Part shown: positions 63,889 to 64,000 of the stretch, one piece after another
Layout of the letters: each line of letters starts with the position of its first letter
How positions within the stretch are numbered: the stretch's first letter is position 1
Assembly: GCF_000423405.1 (NCBI RefSeq)
Contig: NZ_AUHX01000005.1
Span: 62,001-126,000, forward strand
Reading direction: 5' to 3'
DNA length: 64,000 nucleotides
Source of the DNA: Mesonia mobilis DSM 19841
Lineage (GTDB): Bacteria; Bacteroidota; Bacteroidia; Flavobacteriales; Flavobacteriaceae
The notes under the pieces: model-generated
Databases searched by the model: none
Told to the model about the DNA's origin: nothing
Seen by the model: only the letters and a program-made list of their open reading frames with translations
Translations under genes and position numbers: made by a program

Positions 63889-64000
63889 TTAGTTTTTAAA
63901 TTTATCGATTCCTTCTTGTAACCAAGCAGCGTATTCTTCAACATCTGGTGTGTACGCAACAGGTTTATTCAGCATATTTTCTTCGTGATCTAATAAAATG
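63889..64000 (-). CDS. C-terminal end of an unidentified protein (truncated by window edge)
   Basis: The minus-strand frame that stops at 63889-63891 stays open to the window edge and reads ILLDHEENMLNKPVAYTPDV followed by EEYAAWLQEGIDKFKN. Codon use looks normal for the genome and the stop lies 2 bases past the end of the converging gene, as between other gene pairs here. The 37 residues are too few to name the protein. Confidence 0.6.
   Translation of the reverse strand, partial: ILLDHEENMLNKPVAYTPDVEEYAAWLQEGIDKFKN

Overview
The window reads as chromosome of a marine-type member of the Flavobacteriaceae (Bacteroidetes). The base composition is AT-rich. Candidate promoters follow the Bacteroidetes TTG / TAnnTTTG pattern, Shine-Dalgarno sequences are absent, and there is a SusC/SusD pair, a type IX secretion C-terminal tail, and many lipoproteins with acidic residues after the lipobox cysteine. 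I see no rRNA, tRNA, CRISPR, insertion sequence or prophage. No gene-free stretch exceeds 300 bases; the longest gaps (271 and 273 bases) hold structured repeats that are annotated.

Layout. 1-5.7 kb: end of an ABC permease, a small conserved protein, the rpsF-rpsR-rplI ribosomal operon, an orphan LytTR regulator, priA and an OsmC protein. 5.7-16 kb: a nadC operon with membrane and exported proteins, an AT-rich orphan gene, rlmH, a RdgB/HAM1 NTPase, a DEAD-box helicase, two exported proteins, TrmH and a triple-CHRD lipoprotein. 16-23.9 kb: a zinc-cysteine-less sirtuin, purB, a McbG/Qnr-like pentapeptide protein, a GlmU-like protein and a panB operon ending in an RluA synthase. 23.9-29.6 kb: one long minus-strand run of yifB, a DUF2891 lipoprotein, pxpA-pxpB-pxpC (5-oxoprolinase) and an SGNH hydrolase. 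29.6-32.6 kb: a structured intergenic element, mqo and an exported esterase, flanked by dispersed inverted repeats.

32.6-57.4 kb is the main functional block. A glycolytic operon (pfkA, gapA, a BadF-type sugar kinase, pgi) abuts a complete starch/maltodextrin utilisation locus. The locus has a LacI regulator, an outward susC-susD-susE operon followed by a type IX-secreted amylase, and an opposite operon with an MFS transporter, beta-phosphoglucomutase, GH65 maltose phosphorylase, GH97 alpha-glucosidase and two further GH13 enzymes. Proposed flow: the secreted amylase cuts starch at the surface, SusCDE bind and import oligosaccharides, periplasmic GH13/GH97 trim them, and the MFS protein imports maltose. 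GH65 and PgmB then give glucose 6-phosphate plus free glucose, which the neighbouring kinase may phosphorylate, and Pgi, PfkA and GapA carry on. An exact 20-bp sequence shared by the two control regions either side of lacI is the best candidate regulatory site.

57.4-64 kb: a DUF885 peptidase and a CocE-type hydrolase, then an LpoB-like lipoprotein, a COG3014-like lipoprotein and a small membrane-anchored protein forming a likely envelope module, and the end of a truncated gene.

Family assignments rest on motifs recognised by eye; no database search was run.
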